From Bedellia somnulentella (lineage: Eukaryota; Arthropoda; Insecta; Lepidoptera; Bedelliidae), in the NCBI GenBank assembly GCA_963576735.1, contig OY755182.1:5704001-5768000 (forward strand): a DNA stretch of 64,000 nt, in the 5' to 3' direction. A program made the position numbers and the translations under genes. Position 1 is the stretch's first letter; each line of letters begins with the position of its first letter. The notes below the pieces were generated by a model. The model ran no database searches, was not told the DNA's origin, and saw only the letters and a list, made by a program, of their open reading frames with translations. Positions 22,646-33,972 of this stretch are shown in pieces.

Positions 22646-23639
22646 ACACTTAATTCGCTAGCACTCTAACGGCCGATTTCAAATCTGAGAATTAAATAAA
22701 TAAATATAAATAAAAATTTATTCAGTTTTCAAAAGTACATAATATTCGTCTTAACCTAGTAAGTTATTTAAAGTACAAAATATAACATTTTCCTGTTCCT
22801 GAGCTAGGTAATTTACCTGTATTTCAGGCAACAATAAACAAAAAAGGCTTAAACTATCAGTTTTCATATAATGGTATTGGTAAGTAGTGTATAAATTATT
22901 ATCAGACTCGATTGTATCTAACTAATTGTATTATTATGATAAAAAAATAAAAACATCTTATATTAACTTATTATATTAAGCAATTCCTCTGATTCCGTGT
23001 ATGTAAGATTTAAAAGCCACGATTGAAGTTTTTTCTTGCATTCAAAGTTGTTTAAGTTATATAATACTAGTAATCTATTAATTTTATTATATAAGTATGG
23101 ACCTAAAAATATAAAGAATCTATTTTTCAATTCAACGATAAAAGCATCTCAAACCGTACATAAGTACGAACTTACCAAAATTTCGTTTCTGAATTGACCA
23201 AATATTGTAATTTAATCAAATTTTGATTGTATGCTCAAAATGTTGAGCATAGATCAAAAATTCAACTTAAATGTTGAAATTTGCGTTTCAGAACTCGTTT
23301 GACAATGTTCAAACCGTGATCGTCGCTGATTTGAGAATGTGATAGTTATCTCGTCAAATTGGGCTTCTTTAACCGTGCTCAATTTTCAATTTGTGAAGTA
23401 AACACATTGCTTTCGATAACTTTCTGGAGTTATCTCCGGATACATCATTATAATCACTAGATGAGCCACAGCAGACACCTCGGAGGCAAAATACGCGTAT
23501 TTTTTTTGGATTCTGTTTTCAATTTTACTCCACCTCCACGATGTTTTGCACTACGAAATATTCCGCGTAGTAAACAAGTAATGGTTTTTCTATAAGTGTT
23601 TCCTAAAAATTACTTTATATCAAATGGTAGAATACAATA
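22646..23639. other. AT-rich stretch, nothing recognised
   Basis: Low-complexity AAATAAATAAATATAAATAA near 22690. No gene or known repeat was recognised in the rest. Confidence 0.45.
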
Positions 23640-24020
23640 CTTACTTATGTTCACGCCCATTATTTTTCCCATCGGTTAGGCAGAGACTATTAATCGCCAC
23701 ATTGCATGATGGTGATAAACCTCTATGGCTTTTCAATTCAATTTTCTTCTCATAAATGCTTTATTCTTCTCAGTTTGGAGTCCCGCCTTTATTAAATACG
23801 TTAACAATATGGTCTTCGAACGACTAGTGAGTGTAACCATCTTCTACTAACAAGACCATCCACCTTTACTTTTCACAGCATTACTTTCATCTATCCGTGT
23901 CCGTCTATGTGCCAAAACCACCTTTACATTCCTTTTTCCATCTCATACACTACGTAATCATTCACACTTACTCATTCATGAATCACAACATTTCTCACTC
24001 CTCGTCGTTATAACCTTCTA
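23640..24020 (-). mobile_element. LINE-B copy, old and diverged
   Basis: One of the longest LINE-B matches. It reaches from the hairpin (CCCATTATTTTTCCCATCGG) back beyond the part encoding W-F-G-H (CTATGTGCCAAAACCACC). It differs throughout from the young copies, and shares TCTCATAAATGCT-type words with the copy at 25836, suggesting an older subfamily. Confidence 0.7.
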
Positions 24021-24584
24021 TTGCAAAAACTTCTGAGGGATCTCATTTCTCCTGCAATTTGTAATGTTAATTGTAGCACACCTAGATTTAATACAGTAAA
24101 CTTGATCCCCTTGTTACCAATACTTTTCTTCAAAGATTATGTAACTACATAGCATTACGTAGTTATGTTGTATACAAATAATGACCATTACTAAATACCT
24201 GCAGCGACTCATTCCTCCCTTTTTGTTCGAATATACAGTGTACCTATATTGACAGGTAACAATATACGCAACAACATGAATGTTATGACACAAGATATCA
24301 TATATAATACAGTCTTGTTAAAATAGATACGAAATGATCCCAATCGCTTCTTTTGTCCTCAAATCACGCGAGCCTCGGGGAGCACGTTCCAAAACTCAAA
24401 CAAGATTTTTCGAATTCGGGAAACTTCGGTTTTGGAAGCATTGCCGCGAGCGAACCCGACGCCATATTGCACGCAATGCCGCCAAAATTACTGTCATTAT
24501 GAAATTCCCTTTTAAATAAATTGAGTTAATGAAATAGCGTTTAAGGGTTTTGTTTGATTGGAAAATTTTGAGGCAGACGAAAAG
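24021..24584. other. Stretch with a CpG-rich patch, no gene recognised
   Basis: About 24360-24490 is CpG-rich (GCGAGCCTCGGGGAGCACG, GCCGCGAGCGAACCCGACGC) in AT-rich surroundings. Short frames on both strands have no family motif. Confidence 0.4.
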
Positions 24585-24684
24585 ATTCAATGGTGTTGGA
24601 ATGATACATGTGTAGTCTTAAAGTCAGTTAAATAATTCAATGGTGTTGGAATGATACATGTGTAGTCTTAAAGTCAGTTAAATA
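24585..24684. repeat. Perfect 2 x 50-bp tandem duplication
   Basis: The 50-bp unit starting ATTCAATGGTGTTGGAATGA occurs at 24585-24634 and again, identical base for base, at 24635-24684. Complete identity implies a very recent duplication or an assembly artefact. Confidence 0.95.
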
Positions 24685-25835
24685 AATACAGGGCTTAATA
24701 TTTATTATAAAATACTAAACTAAAGACTTCTTTCCTAAATACTAAACCCTAGTGTAGTATGTGAATGTAACGGTATAGAAAAATTCCAATTTCATATTCT
24801 ATCTTGCTGAGACAAATTCTTTTACATCGAAAGAAACAATATTCGAGAAAAGTTGCTGAGCAGTAGTTTGCCGTGGTCGTTTTGAAACGTTTTTATTATT
24901 CCATTTAGTTAAAGTATGGCTAATGCGGATGGTTAAATAGAAAATCAGTAAAAAAAATATTTTTCAATAAAGGTTTACTTGTTTGCATCGTAAATTTTTA
25001 AAATTTTCCAAATATATTATAAATACAAGTCTAAATAAAAGAAGCATCGGTTTCAAATTCCCAATCATTAAATTGCTGTCGTGTTTCACCGTGAGAACTT
25101 TCATTCGTGATTCTAAATTTAAATGAGACACATTCTCCGTGATATATTGGTTGCAAATTTCAAATTTCGAACAGAAGCATTTTGAATATTTTTGCAATAC
25201 TTTAGCTACTGGCCATATTTTAAATTCCATGGGAAAGTTTGATGAAAATAAAAATGCACGGGTATTTACTTTCATTGTGGCACGTATGATTTGGCATTCG
25301 TGACCGATCACTCTTTTGGATGACATATGGAAAGGAGTCCTTAATGTATGTATATTACTTTGTTGTTCGATATTTTAAATATTTTTACATGTTTAACAAA
25401 ATTGTAACTTTTCGTGCCTTAAATTCCCATGAGAGTAGAAATTCCTACGACACGGAATGAACAAAGGGGGTTTAATAGTAACTGTGATTATAAGTTTTCG
25501 TACTGAAGATATTTTTGAGGCAACAAAGTGTCTTAAAAAAAGGTTTCAGGTGCGCCTGTTGAATGCATGAAAAAGTGTCATGTGAGAGTAAAGAACAAAG
25601 CGGGCTACATATATAAGGTATACTGCTTTGTAAACATTTTAGTTGTTACGTTTCTAATTAAATTATCTCGTTATTTGTCCATGAATTAACTTAAATAAAA
25701 CCTACTTATCCATAGTTTTATAAGTATATCTACTTTTATACTATACAAGGGAAGAAATGCTCAGGATGGTATGGCGATGTGAGAGGAAAGCCAACGAGTC
25801 TACAACTTTTGCGTTCTTAGTCTACAAGAAGAGGC
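24685..25835. other. AT-rich stretch, nothing recognised
   Basis: A 120-codon minus-strand frame (24964-25326) has no recognisable motif and is within the length expected by chance. Confidence 0.45.
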
Positions 25836-25998
25836 ACTTACTTATACACCCATTATGACCATTGGGGTCGGCAAAGACTACCGATAGCCACTTTACACTA
25901 TACTGATAAATCTCTGTTCTCTCACATTCAAATTTCCTCTCATACATGCTTCATCACTTTGGACTCTCGCCTTTTTAACAACCTTTTTAATCTGGGTT
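25836..25998 (-). mobile_element. LINE-B 3' end, older subfamily
   Basis: TATACACCCATTATGACCAT, GGGGTCGGCAAAGACTACCG and CCTCTCATACATGCT match with many substitutions. Confidence 0.65.
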
Positions 25999-26095
25999 TA
26001 AAACTTATTGTATTCCGTAGCGAAATATTTGACTTTGAGGCAGCTAGAGAGCTACTCTTTCTGGAATTATAACCTTGTGTATAGGTAGGTAAAGG

Positions 26096-26341
26096 TACAT
26101 ACATACATATACTTACGGCTATAAATCCATAGAAGGGGTAGCCAGAGCTTTGGATAAGAAATTCCCTAGTCAATTTTTGCAGTTGAGTGGAGAAATGATT
26201 TTAATGTAAAGGTTGTTGGTGATGGGTCTCTAAACGCATCACAAAAACAATTACTAAAAAACCCTAATATCCTTAGTCGCCTCCTAAGAACACCCATGGG
26301 TGGAAATGGGGTAGTGCTATTCTAGGCTGATACTACACAGT
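26096..26341 (-). mobile_element. SINE-A, near full length, first of a tandem pair
   Basis: All blocks are present from the CATACATACATATACTTACG tail to GGCTGATACTACACAG. It is more diverged than its neighbour at 26341. Confidence 0.85.
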
Positions 26342-26536
26342 ACATACATACATACTATAGAAATTCCACAGCCACTTTTGGAAGTTGCATGGGGAATAGA
26401 TGGTGAAATAAAGATTCTTGGTGATGGGTCTCCAACCGCATCGCCCAAAATCCCTTTAAAGCCCCCAATACCGTTAGTCGCCTCTTACGTACACCCACCG
26501 GAAGAAATGGGGTAGTGCTATTCTAAGCCGACACTA
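26341..26536 (-). mobile_element. SINE-A lacking the hairpin module
   Basis: It follows the previous copy head-to-tail. The tail CATACATACATACTATAG jumps straight to AAATTCCACAGCCACTTTTG, so about 50 bases covering CCGTGAG, the terminal hairpin and the CTCTGG block are deleted. The rest is close to the A1 consensus. Confidence 0.85.
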
Positions 26537-26969
26537 CACTGCTATACTACACAGCTAAAGTTAATAACTTAAAAATATTTTGTTATTCAGTGGCGTGTTG
26601 TATTTTGTGTGCGATACGTATCAGCTTGCCCGCGGCGGCCATTTGTAATTTAGAATGAAAAAATTCTTTTAGCACGAGCTTCTGTAGCCCAATTAGGATT
26701 GGATGTTTAAATTGTATTGATTCCATATTCCACGCAAGCCGAAGTATTTTAAAATATATCAGATATGTTAAATTCATAATTTCAGTGGGGTTAGTATGAA
26801 TTCTCCAGAATTCTCACGGTTTGGAATTATGTGATCATCTTTGAAGAATAACTCAAGGCGTTTTTTTATGGTTAAAATTATTTAGACTTATGTTCACAGC
26901 TATTATTTGTCACAAAAAAGCCCATAGTTAAGAAATGAATGTGTCACAAAAACTACACTTTCTTTCTGA
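26537..26969. other. AT-rich stretch, nothing recognised
   Basis: No gene or repeat identified. Confidence 0.4.
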
Positions 26970-27219
26970 CATACATACATACATATACTCACGGCTATAA
27001 ATCCCAGGAAAGGGTAGCCAGAGCTAAAGAATTAGAAATTCCTCAGACACTTTTGGAAATTTGAGTGGGGAAAAGATAGTACAAATAAAGGTGGTTGGTG
27101 ATGGGTCTCCAACCGCATCGCCCAAAAATCCCTTAATAGCCCCATACAGTTAGTCGCCTCTTACGTACACCCACCGGAAGAAATGAGGTAGTGCTATTCT
27201 AAACCGACACCACACGGCA
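26970..27219 (-). mobile_element. SINE-A, near full length (A1-type)
   Basis: It runs from the CATACATACATACATATACT tail to GACACCACACGGCA. Its small changes are unique to this copy. Confidence 0.9.
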
Positions 27220-27282
27220 AATATATATAATACTAATCAGGAATAACCAACGACAATACTTTTAAATCACTTACTTAATATG

Positions 27283-27340
27283 TTTGCCCGACGTTTCAGC
27301 ACACCTACTGGTGCCGTGATCACGGTGCACTCGGAGTATT
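27283..27340. repeat. Possible dispersed-repeat fragment with a GC palindrome
   Basis: TGTTTGCCCGACGTTTCAGC followed by the palindrome CCGTGATCACGG (27314-27325) resembles a dispersed motif I associate with lepidopteran repeats. The family was not identified. Confidence 0.35.
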
Positions 27341-27513
27341 ATATATAATTGACTACATGTCCTAAAACAATAAATAATGCTCTATAATAAAACTACTCTT
27401 TAGCTAAGGCTTATTGATGGCATATCAAGTTATTTTAAAATAAACTAAGAATAAGCAATGAAAAATTAAAACATGAGATACTATACCTATATAAATTAAA
27501 TGAATCAAAACTG

Positions 27514-27757
27514 TGCCGTGTAGTGCCGGCTTAGAATGTCGCTACCCCTTTCTATCCACGGGAGTCGTAAGAGACGACTAAGGGTATTGGGGCTTTATAT
27601 TGAATTTTTGGGCGATGTGGTTGGAGACCCCTCACCAAAAACCTTTATTTTTACCATCTTTTCCCCACTCAACTCCCAAAAGTGGCTGAGGGATTTATAA
27701 TTCCTTAGCTCTGGCTACCCTTTCTAGGGAAATATAGCCGTGAGCATATGTATGTAT
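27514..27757 (+). mobile_element. SINE-A, near full length (A2-type)
   Basis: It carries GCCGGCTTAGAATGTCGCTACC, CCACGGGAGTCGTAAGAG, ACTAAGGGTATTGG and GATGTGGTTGG, the variant set that also marks the copies at 49878 and 62648. Confidence 0.9.
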
Positions 27758-29261
27758 CAAAACTCTCATTTAAATGAATTTCAATATCAACTACCCGAAA
27801 CTCTCACCTTTGAGTCACCAAGGTCATTAGTATGCAGATACCTAAGAATCAAATATAGTAAAAGATCCTTAGAAGAAAGTTTTTACAAGAAAATTTACGA
27901 AAACACGCCTACGCCATTTTCCATCTCACGCTTTCCCTACTTCTAATCCTCTATCTCTTTCTAATGCGACATGCGACATTCAATGACATATTCGTAAGCC
28001 AACCAATCAGAAAACAGTACCTCTATTAAATTTATTTTTCTTTTCAGTGGTTTAGGTATCATAGATTCATATAGAATTTCCTTACAGTAAACGAATAAAA
28101 ACAAGATTATGACTTACATAGCTGCACTCATAGGTATTTCACTCAATTTGAACCTGCATCTTGATTTCATGATCTAAGATATTATACTGAGTTTTAGGGC
28201 TGGAAGACGACTCACTCCTGAAATTAAATGATTCATGTAGATTTATAGGTAAGTACTCATAAAAACAAGTCGTAACAACGTTAGCATTCTTATAAACAGA
28301 CATATGTACTATCGACAACAGGAGCTCTTTACCACCACAAAGATCAAATTTGTTTGCACATGTTAAAGTCCGGACCAAATCTATTGTGAAAACTGACCAA
28401 TAGCATTGGTTCTTTTCTAGGACAAAATTAATGGTTTGTCCCTTAGAGCAATTTACGCAGAATGTGAAAATAATCATGCACGTGCAAGTCATTGAGAATT
28501 TGTTTGTTTATTTTATTTTGAAAGTTTTTATGAGGGCCTATTTTACAATCAGGGTGCTGTTACTTATAATAAAGCTCGAAATGTGAGAAATTTTATTGAA
28601 ATTTGTAATTACGAAAACATTATTTCTTCGAGTAAACTAAGGTTTAAAAAAAAAGTAACGCAAACACATATCAATCATGACATTATTTGATCTCCAAGGA
28701 ATCACAATAGACTGCTCAATCAGCTCATGGTAAGAATGCCATTGAACTATTTTATCATCATCAGCCAAAAGATATCCACAGTATCTCATAGACCCCCAAA
28801 CATCCAAACACGATTGTCTTCCCACTATCACCACGATCAGCAAGTCAAGTTTGAAGAAATAAGTAAAAAGCGGTAAACATAACAACGAAATATAAACAAG
28901 CAGCAAATATTTGAGAGATATCTTGGAAGTTCAACGCCGTGTTTTGGAGGCAACTTGTGTCCATATAATAATAATGGACATCTTTTTAAGATTACAGCGT
29001 AGTTTTTAAAATAAGAGCTGCTCAAAAGTCTGGTAGCAAACAAATGATCTGCTCAAAGATGCGTTAACGAAGTAAAAAAAATATATAGTTAAAAGACATC
29101 TATTGTATTAGTAAAAGTGGGCGGCGCATCTGGTTTTAGCTGGCTGCAAGGGATAATAGTTTGAAATTGGTAATGAGCGACCGTCGTCGATAGTACATAC
29201 AAATAAAGTCAGGGTAACAATCCCAGGGCTAAAATATGGTAACCTAGTCTACGTACACAGA
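27758..29261. other. AT-rich stretch, no gene recognised
   Basis: Two minus-strand frames (28139-28492, 117 codons; 28637-28906, 89 codons) start with hydrophobic residues resembling signal peptides, but share no motif with a known family and have no splice or promoter support. Confidence 0.4.
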
Positions 29262-29330
29262 GAGGATGGCTAGAGCTTCTCGATATACCATCCTTCATCT
29301 GAAAGATGAGTGGGGTAAAGTCGTGAAATT
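29262..29330 (-). repeat. Very worn SINE-A scrap
   Basis: GGATGGCTAGAGCTTC...GATGAGTGGGGTAAAG is in the right order for SINE-A but heavily changed. Confidence 0.3.
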
Positions 29331-30399
29331 ACAGAAGTCTAAATTTCAGTTTGGCGTCCCCATTTACAAAACCTTGAATGTCTTTAAGTTGAAACAAAGA
29401 TTCTTCGTGTTATATATTTCTTAACCTAACCAATTAAATCAAATTAAACATAATAAAAAAACATAGTTGTTGTAAAAACTTATTGTATTCCTTTCTTCAA
29501 CTGAACTGAATATTCTATTCTAAATTTGAACAAAGTAGGCGAAGCGGGCGTATTCGTCATAAAAAATAACTGGCCACTTATACGAGCTGCGTTCCTATTG
29601 GCTAGAATTGTCACCGTGTCTCTACGCGCGACATTTCTGATTGGTCGAGCGAAATACCACGCCCAATCATTTGAATGCATGCCTATGTTCTTCGAATGTC
29701 TTGAATTAAAAAGTATGTATAGGTGATAACGTTATTGTTACCTAAACTTTCTTATTTCAAAATAATTGACCTTGATTTAAATTTAAATTGAGTAAACTTT
29801 TAATCTACTTGAAAAGTAATGAAAGTTTTGTTATAACTACGTTTAATAATTGTATAAGTTCAATAGATTTATGTTTAAATTAAGTTAATTTTTTATTCCA
29901 TCTTCATTTCTGATTTAATTCCTATGATAATAAAAGTAACTTCTTTTAAACATAATACAGTAATTCCTACTAATATAAAGAAGAGTTTGGATTCGAGTGA
30001 GTGTACGATAACCTAGATTTTTCTAAGTCGCTGTCACCTCGGGCGTCGACATCGCAGCGAAGTGGTCGCAATCAATAGTTCCGCGCAAGTGCCGAATCGT
30101 CCTCTCGGCTGGAACATGGAACGACAATTTGAGAGAATCATCTCTGGAAGAAACTGCTCCTGTTGGGAGAATAATTATGTTTTTGTGTTTTGGGTATGTG
30201 TGGGTTAGATGTTATTTTATTTATAATCTTAACTTATGTATAATTTTATTGTTTAGTTATATTTATAAAATTAATTAAATACTTATATTTTTAAAACACG
30301 ATATCCAATAGATTTTATACGGACCACATGTCTCTTGAAGTATTTTGAAAAAATATATGACATTTTAACTTAAAATAATTATTATGAAACGATTAAACC
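29331..30399. other. No gene recognised; a GC-richer patch
   Basis: 29520-29660 contains two inverted CCAAT boxes (ATTGGCTAGAATTG, GATTGGTCGAGCG). 30010-30150 is CpG-rich (CACCTCGGGCGTCGACATCG). Either could be a promoter or an untranslated exon, but nothing decides it. Confidence 0.35.
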
Positions 30400-30660
30400 C
30401 GAAAGGGATCTATAGAGCTAGTGTGGATGGTAATGTTAGTAGAGGACGACCACGGAGAACACACTTGGACCAAATTGAGAGTGTGCTCAAAAAGGCTGGC
30501 GTCCGAAGTATGAAGAATAAAAGAGCATGTATGAATAGATTGATGGATGTAAGCGAAGCTAGAGAGGTTTGTCAGGATCGTACGAAGTGGCGATCGATAG
30601 TCTCTGCCTACCCCAATGGGAATTAATGGCGTGAGTATATGTATGTATGTATGTATGTAT
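30400..30660 (+). mobile_element. LINE-B 3' end with intact C-terminal frame
   Basis: About 75 codons of the RT C-terminus are open to TAA at 30624-30626, encoding S-R-G-R-P-R-R-T-H-L-D-Q-I-E and ending S-A-Y-P-N-G-N. The tail is GGCGTGAGTATATG followed by five TATG units (to about 30658). It is near-identical in protein sense to the copy at 32447, so it is young. Confidence 0.9.
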
Positions 30661-31113
30661 TAAACCCGAACAATAATTCACCAATAATTTTAATTCATTG
30701 GAACGATTATAAACATTGTATTCATTTCAAATTATAAAATAGTAATTAATTTATAATCAGAATCACCTTATTAATATAAAATAAAATCAATAACTTAGTA
30801 GAAAATTTGCACAAAGATAAAAATTAATTAAAGTGAGATAATTAAAATTTAAAATATCATTGAAATTATACAAACACACATGTCAGGGTGCCATTTTCCC
30901 AAGTTTCTTTTATTAAATTTACATATTTTATGACAAAAGAAATAAAATATTCAATCAAATTATTGCGTAAATTATTAAGAATATATAGAATATTTGTACA
31001 ATTGTATGAGCTTTTAGATTACGTTTCGTAACATTTAAAACTTATCAGATCTCTTTTTAGGTTTCGTTAGCAGTCTGTAATTTATCGAAATATTTTTCTT
31101 ACAAAACATTTAA
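30661..31113. other. AT-rich stretch, nothing recognised
   Basis: No gene or repeat identified. Confidence 0.4.
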
Positions 31114-31190
31114 ACATACATATACTCACGGCTATAAATCCCTTGACGGGGTAGCCAGAGCTAAGGAATTAGAAATTCTTCAGCCACTTC
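31114..31190 (-). mobile_element. SINE-A, strongly 5'-truncated
   Basis: Only tail, hairpin (CCCTTGACGGGG) and TCAGCCACTT remain, about 77 bp. The hairpin here has compensating-looking changes that keep both arms paired. Confidence 0.85.
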
Positions 31191-31706
31191 TTCTTACAAA
31201 AATATGTATAAAACCAAAATTTTACACCATACTTACATCGAATTAACTGTAACGACTTCAAAAAGACTCCCAACAAAATCCATTCATCAAAATTAATAAA
31301 ACAAACACTGAACAAACATAAAGCTCGCAAACTTAAGAGATTGAAGCAAAAAGAGGCCCAATAAAAGAAAACGTTGCAAAAGCCAGTAAAGTTGAAGAGC
31401 GCATTACAATAAAGAACCCCTCACAAATAAGAGCAAAAAGGCAAATAAAATGAACTTCTTCCAAATGAAATGAAACGCAAATGTTACGACATGTAAAAAG
31501 GAACGGGAAGTGCTTCTCCTTCAATAAACTTCAAGTAACTCAAGATTGTATGTAGTCTAGAAAATGTTGTCCATATTTTTACCCGATTACATAATGGTAC
31601 ATGTTTCAGTATTATATGCGGATTTTATTGTGTCAAATTAGTGATGCCAAGTTATTGGTCGTGTAGTACAGCGAATAAATGTCTCTCTTTCTTCCTCTCT
31701 TTCTTT
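31191..31706. other. AT-rich stretch, nothing recognised
   Basis: A 63-codon minus frame has no motif. A TCTCTTTCTTCC run lies near 31683. Confidence 0.4.
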
Positions 31707-31926
31707 AGTTAGAATAGCACTACATCATTTCTACCCGCGGGTGATCGTAAGAGGCGACTGAGGGTATAGGGGTTTTTTAAGTGATTTTTGGGCGATGTGG
31801 TTGGAGACCCGTTACCAACAATTATTTATTAGTACCATCTTTCACCCACTCATCTTCCAAAAGTGGCTGAGGAATTTCTCAGCTCTGGCTACCCCGTTTA
31901 GTGATTTCTAGCCGTAAATATATGTA
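31707..31926 (+). mobile_element. SINE-A, missing the first 20 bases (A2-type)
   Basis: It begins TTAGTTAGAATAGCACTACA, has CTACCCGCGGGTGATCGTAA and GATGTGGTTGG, and ends TAGCCGTAAATATATGTATA. Confidence 0.85.
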
Positions 31927-32184
31927 TATTTGTGTCTGTGTGTAAGTCTCCGGTTTTTCCCAATGCGCTACGAAGGAGAATTAAATGGAAAGCTAATTAA
32001 AAGTTTAAACCGAACCGAACAAAGCGATCGTCCTTGACAAAGTTTCAACGACAAAGCTTTTAATTGAAATCGCAAACTTGGTAATTTGCTAACTTCTACC
32101 ACTCACAATTGGTTGGAGCTATCCAATTCAATTCACGGCTGGATTATTAATGGTATGGCGACCCACAAATATAGCTCCAAATAG

Positions 32185-32401
32185 TACGTACATACATATC
32201 ACGGCTATAGATCCCTAGAAGTGGTAGCTAGAGCTAAGGAATAAAAAATTCCTCAGCCACTTTTGGAAAGTTGAGAGGAAAAAGATGGTAAAGTAAAGGT
32301 TGATGGTGATGGGTCTCCAACCGCATCGCCCCTAAATCCCTTACAAGCCCCAATACCGTTAGTTGCCTCTTACGTACACCCACCGGTAGAAACGGAAATA
32401 G
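32185..32401 (-). mobile_element. SINE-A, lacking the 5' start
   Basis: Tail and body are clear. It ends at CCACCGGTAGAAACGGAAAT without the final GTCGGCTTAG block. Confidence 0.85.
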
Positions 32402-32422
32402 TCGAAGTGTATTATTTATCGC

Positions 32423-32446
32423 TAAGACTCAAGCGTTCAAGCCGTA
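32423..32446 (-). mobile_element. SINE-C 3' end, left part of an interrupted copy
   Basis: GACTCAAGCGTTCAAGCCGTA is the antisense of the SINE-C 3' end. The rest of this copy resumes at 32808 after the LINE-B insertion; AAGCCGTA (32439-32446) is repeated at 32808-32815. Confidence 0.75.
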
Positions 32447-32807
32447 CATACATACATACATATACTCACGCCATTAGTTCCCATTGGGATAGGCAGAGAC
32501 TATTGATCGCCACTTCGCACGATCCTGACAAACCTCTCTAGCTTCGTTTACATCCATCAATCTTTTCATACATGCTCTTTTATTCTTCATACTTCGGACG
32601 CCAGCCTTTTTGAGCACACTCTCAATTTGGTCCAAGTGTGTTCTCCGTGGTCGTCCTCTACTAACATTACCATCCACACTAGCTGTATAGATCCCTTTTA
32701 CCAATTTTCTATCATCCATCCTCTCTATGTGCCCAAACCATCTCAACATTCCTTTTTCTATCTTTCTTAAATCAATATCATCTTTCACACCACACTTTTC
32801 ACGAATA
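32447..32807 (-). mobile_element. LINE-B reference copy with target-site duplication
   Basis: A 361-bp 5'-truncated non-LTR retrotransposon flanked by the 8-bp repeat AAGCCGTA. On the minus strand it keeps an open frame to TAA (32474-32476), about 110 codons, with C-G-V-K-D-D-I, M-L-R-W-F-G-H-I-E-R-M and G-R-P-R-R-T-H-L-D-Q-I-E. These are features of the C-terminal region after the reverse-transcriptase palm in many insect LINEs. The stop is almost at the 3' end: only about 20 bases (TGGCGTGAGTATATG) precede the (TATG)n tail, a compact end resembling RTE-type elements. Clade placement is inferred; the catalytic domain is not in the window. Confidence 0.92.
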
Positions 32808-32870
32808 AAGCCGTATATGCCCGAAAGGGTTCGTAGAGGTACTAATAGTTCTGAACATCACGTGCATCGT
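32808..32870 (-). mobile_element. SINE-C, right part of the copy split by LINE-B
   Basis: CCCGAAAGGGTTCGTAGAGGTACTAATAG... continues the antisense SINE-C 3' region directly where 32446 left off, proving the insertion order. Confidence 0.75.
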
Positions 32871-32990
32871 CATCGCTATTACTTTTGTTTTTTTACTTCA
32901 TAAGGCTAAAATACATACATCTTCACGAATTCTATGACGAGATTATTCCCTTACCCCAACATGACTACTAAACCAACCAACAAATAAGCT

Positions 32991-33038
32991 AAGGGTAGAA
33001 AGGGGTAGCAACATTCTGAGCCGGCACTACACGGCACG
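32991..33038 (-). repeat. SINE-A 5'-end fragment only
   Basis: GGGTAGAAAGGGGTAGCAAC...GCCGGCACTACACGGCA is the first ~48 bp of an A2-type element, with everything 3' of it missing. That is the opposite of normal 5' truncation. Confidence 0.75.
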
Positions 33039-33434
33039 GCTTAAGTATAGCTAAAATAACACATAAGATTAATGTCACTCAAACAAAAACTAGCAAAAAA
33101 GAAAAATGGTAAAATTAAATTTAAAAATTATAAAACTCAACATATAAAAAACCTAACAACTTGATACCATAACACGGCAAAGCTATTTCAACTTAACACT
33201 AATAAGTTAACAAGTAATTCCAATCTGTCTGTCCCTTAAGAGAAATGTAATGAGGGTCGGCCCCCGCTGTGCTTGGCATGGGCTGCATGCTTGCTATGAT
33301 AATAACACTGCCTACCTGTTATGTCAAATGATAACGTGTAGATCAACCTGATTAGAAAATTAATAAACTTATGAAGTTACCTTTGGAGACCAGTTATCTT
33401 ATATTGGATTGGTGATTCTTGATTAATTAATTAT

Positions 33435-33778
33435 AACATAAACATAACATAACATAAACGTTCACGCCGAATATCCCCGAAGGGGTTGGCAGAGGTACTA
33501 ATACTTCTGAATATCACGTGACATTGTCACCTCGTGTTCAGAGTACTTACGTTTTGCATGGACAGTTTGCATGACTTTTGCATGACTAAATAAAACTCAG
33601 CCATGTGGGTTTCCTCACGATGTTTTCCCTCACCGTTAACAACCGTGATAAATTAACCACACATATGTCTTTTTAGAAAAGACAAATTGGTGTAGGCCCG
33701 ACCCGGGATTTGAACACTAGTCGCTTGCACGTCAACCGGTGTTTTACCCACTGAGCTATCACGTCGTCGTCGTTGTCA
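33435..33778 (-). mobile_element. SINE-C reference copy, full length with target-site duplication
   Basis: 344 bp, flanked by the 11-bp repeat TAATTAATTAT (33424-33434 and 33779-33789). On the minus strand it starts TGACAACGACGACGACGTGA, then the tRNA-like head with A box TAGCTCAGTGGG and B-box-like GTTCAAATCCC; then a unique body; then GCCAACCCC-TTC-GGGGATATTC, GGCGTGAACG and a TTATG-type tail. Part of the middle (the CCTATCACGTGAGTACAC region seen in other copies) is shortened here. Confidence 0.9.
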
Positions 33779-33844
33779 TAATTAATTATGCGGAAGATTA
33801 AATGAATAATCTGCCTACATATTCTTCTGACTGTTAATCCCAAA

Positions 33845-33972
33845 ATCAGCTAACCAGAACTTGGGTTTTGAGCCGTTTCCCCCACCAATCAAATTGAGAG
33901 CCCCTCTTGCCTACTTGCATCTTTCGGCTCCAGCGGGAAGAAATGGGTTAGTGCTATTCTGGGCCGACATTC
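33845..33972 (-). mobile_element. Worn SINE-A within duplication unit 1
   Basis: The GGGAAGAAATGGGTTAGTGC...GGGCCGACATTCAC 5' end is clear; the rest is eroded. Confidence 0.55.

Noticed and set aside
28139..28906. Two adjacent minus-strand frames with hydrophobic starts as small secreted proteins
   Set aside because: No family resemblance, no promoter, splice or poly(A) support, and AT-rich DNA readily encodes hydrophobic runs.
32474..32788. 104-codon minus-strand frame as a host gene
   Set aside because: It is the C-terminal end of the LINE-B reverse transcriptase within a 5'-truncated insertion with a TSD. The same peptide recurs at 30384-30626 and in worn copies.
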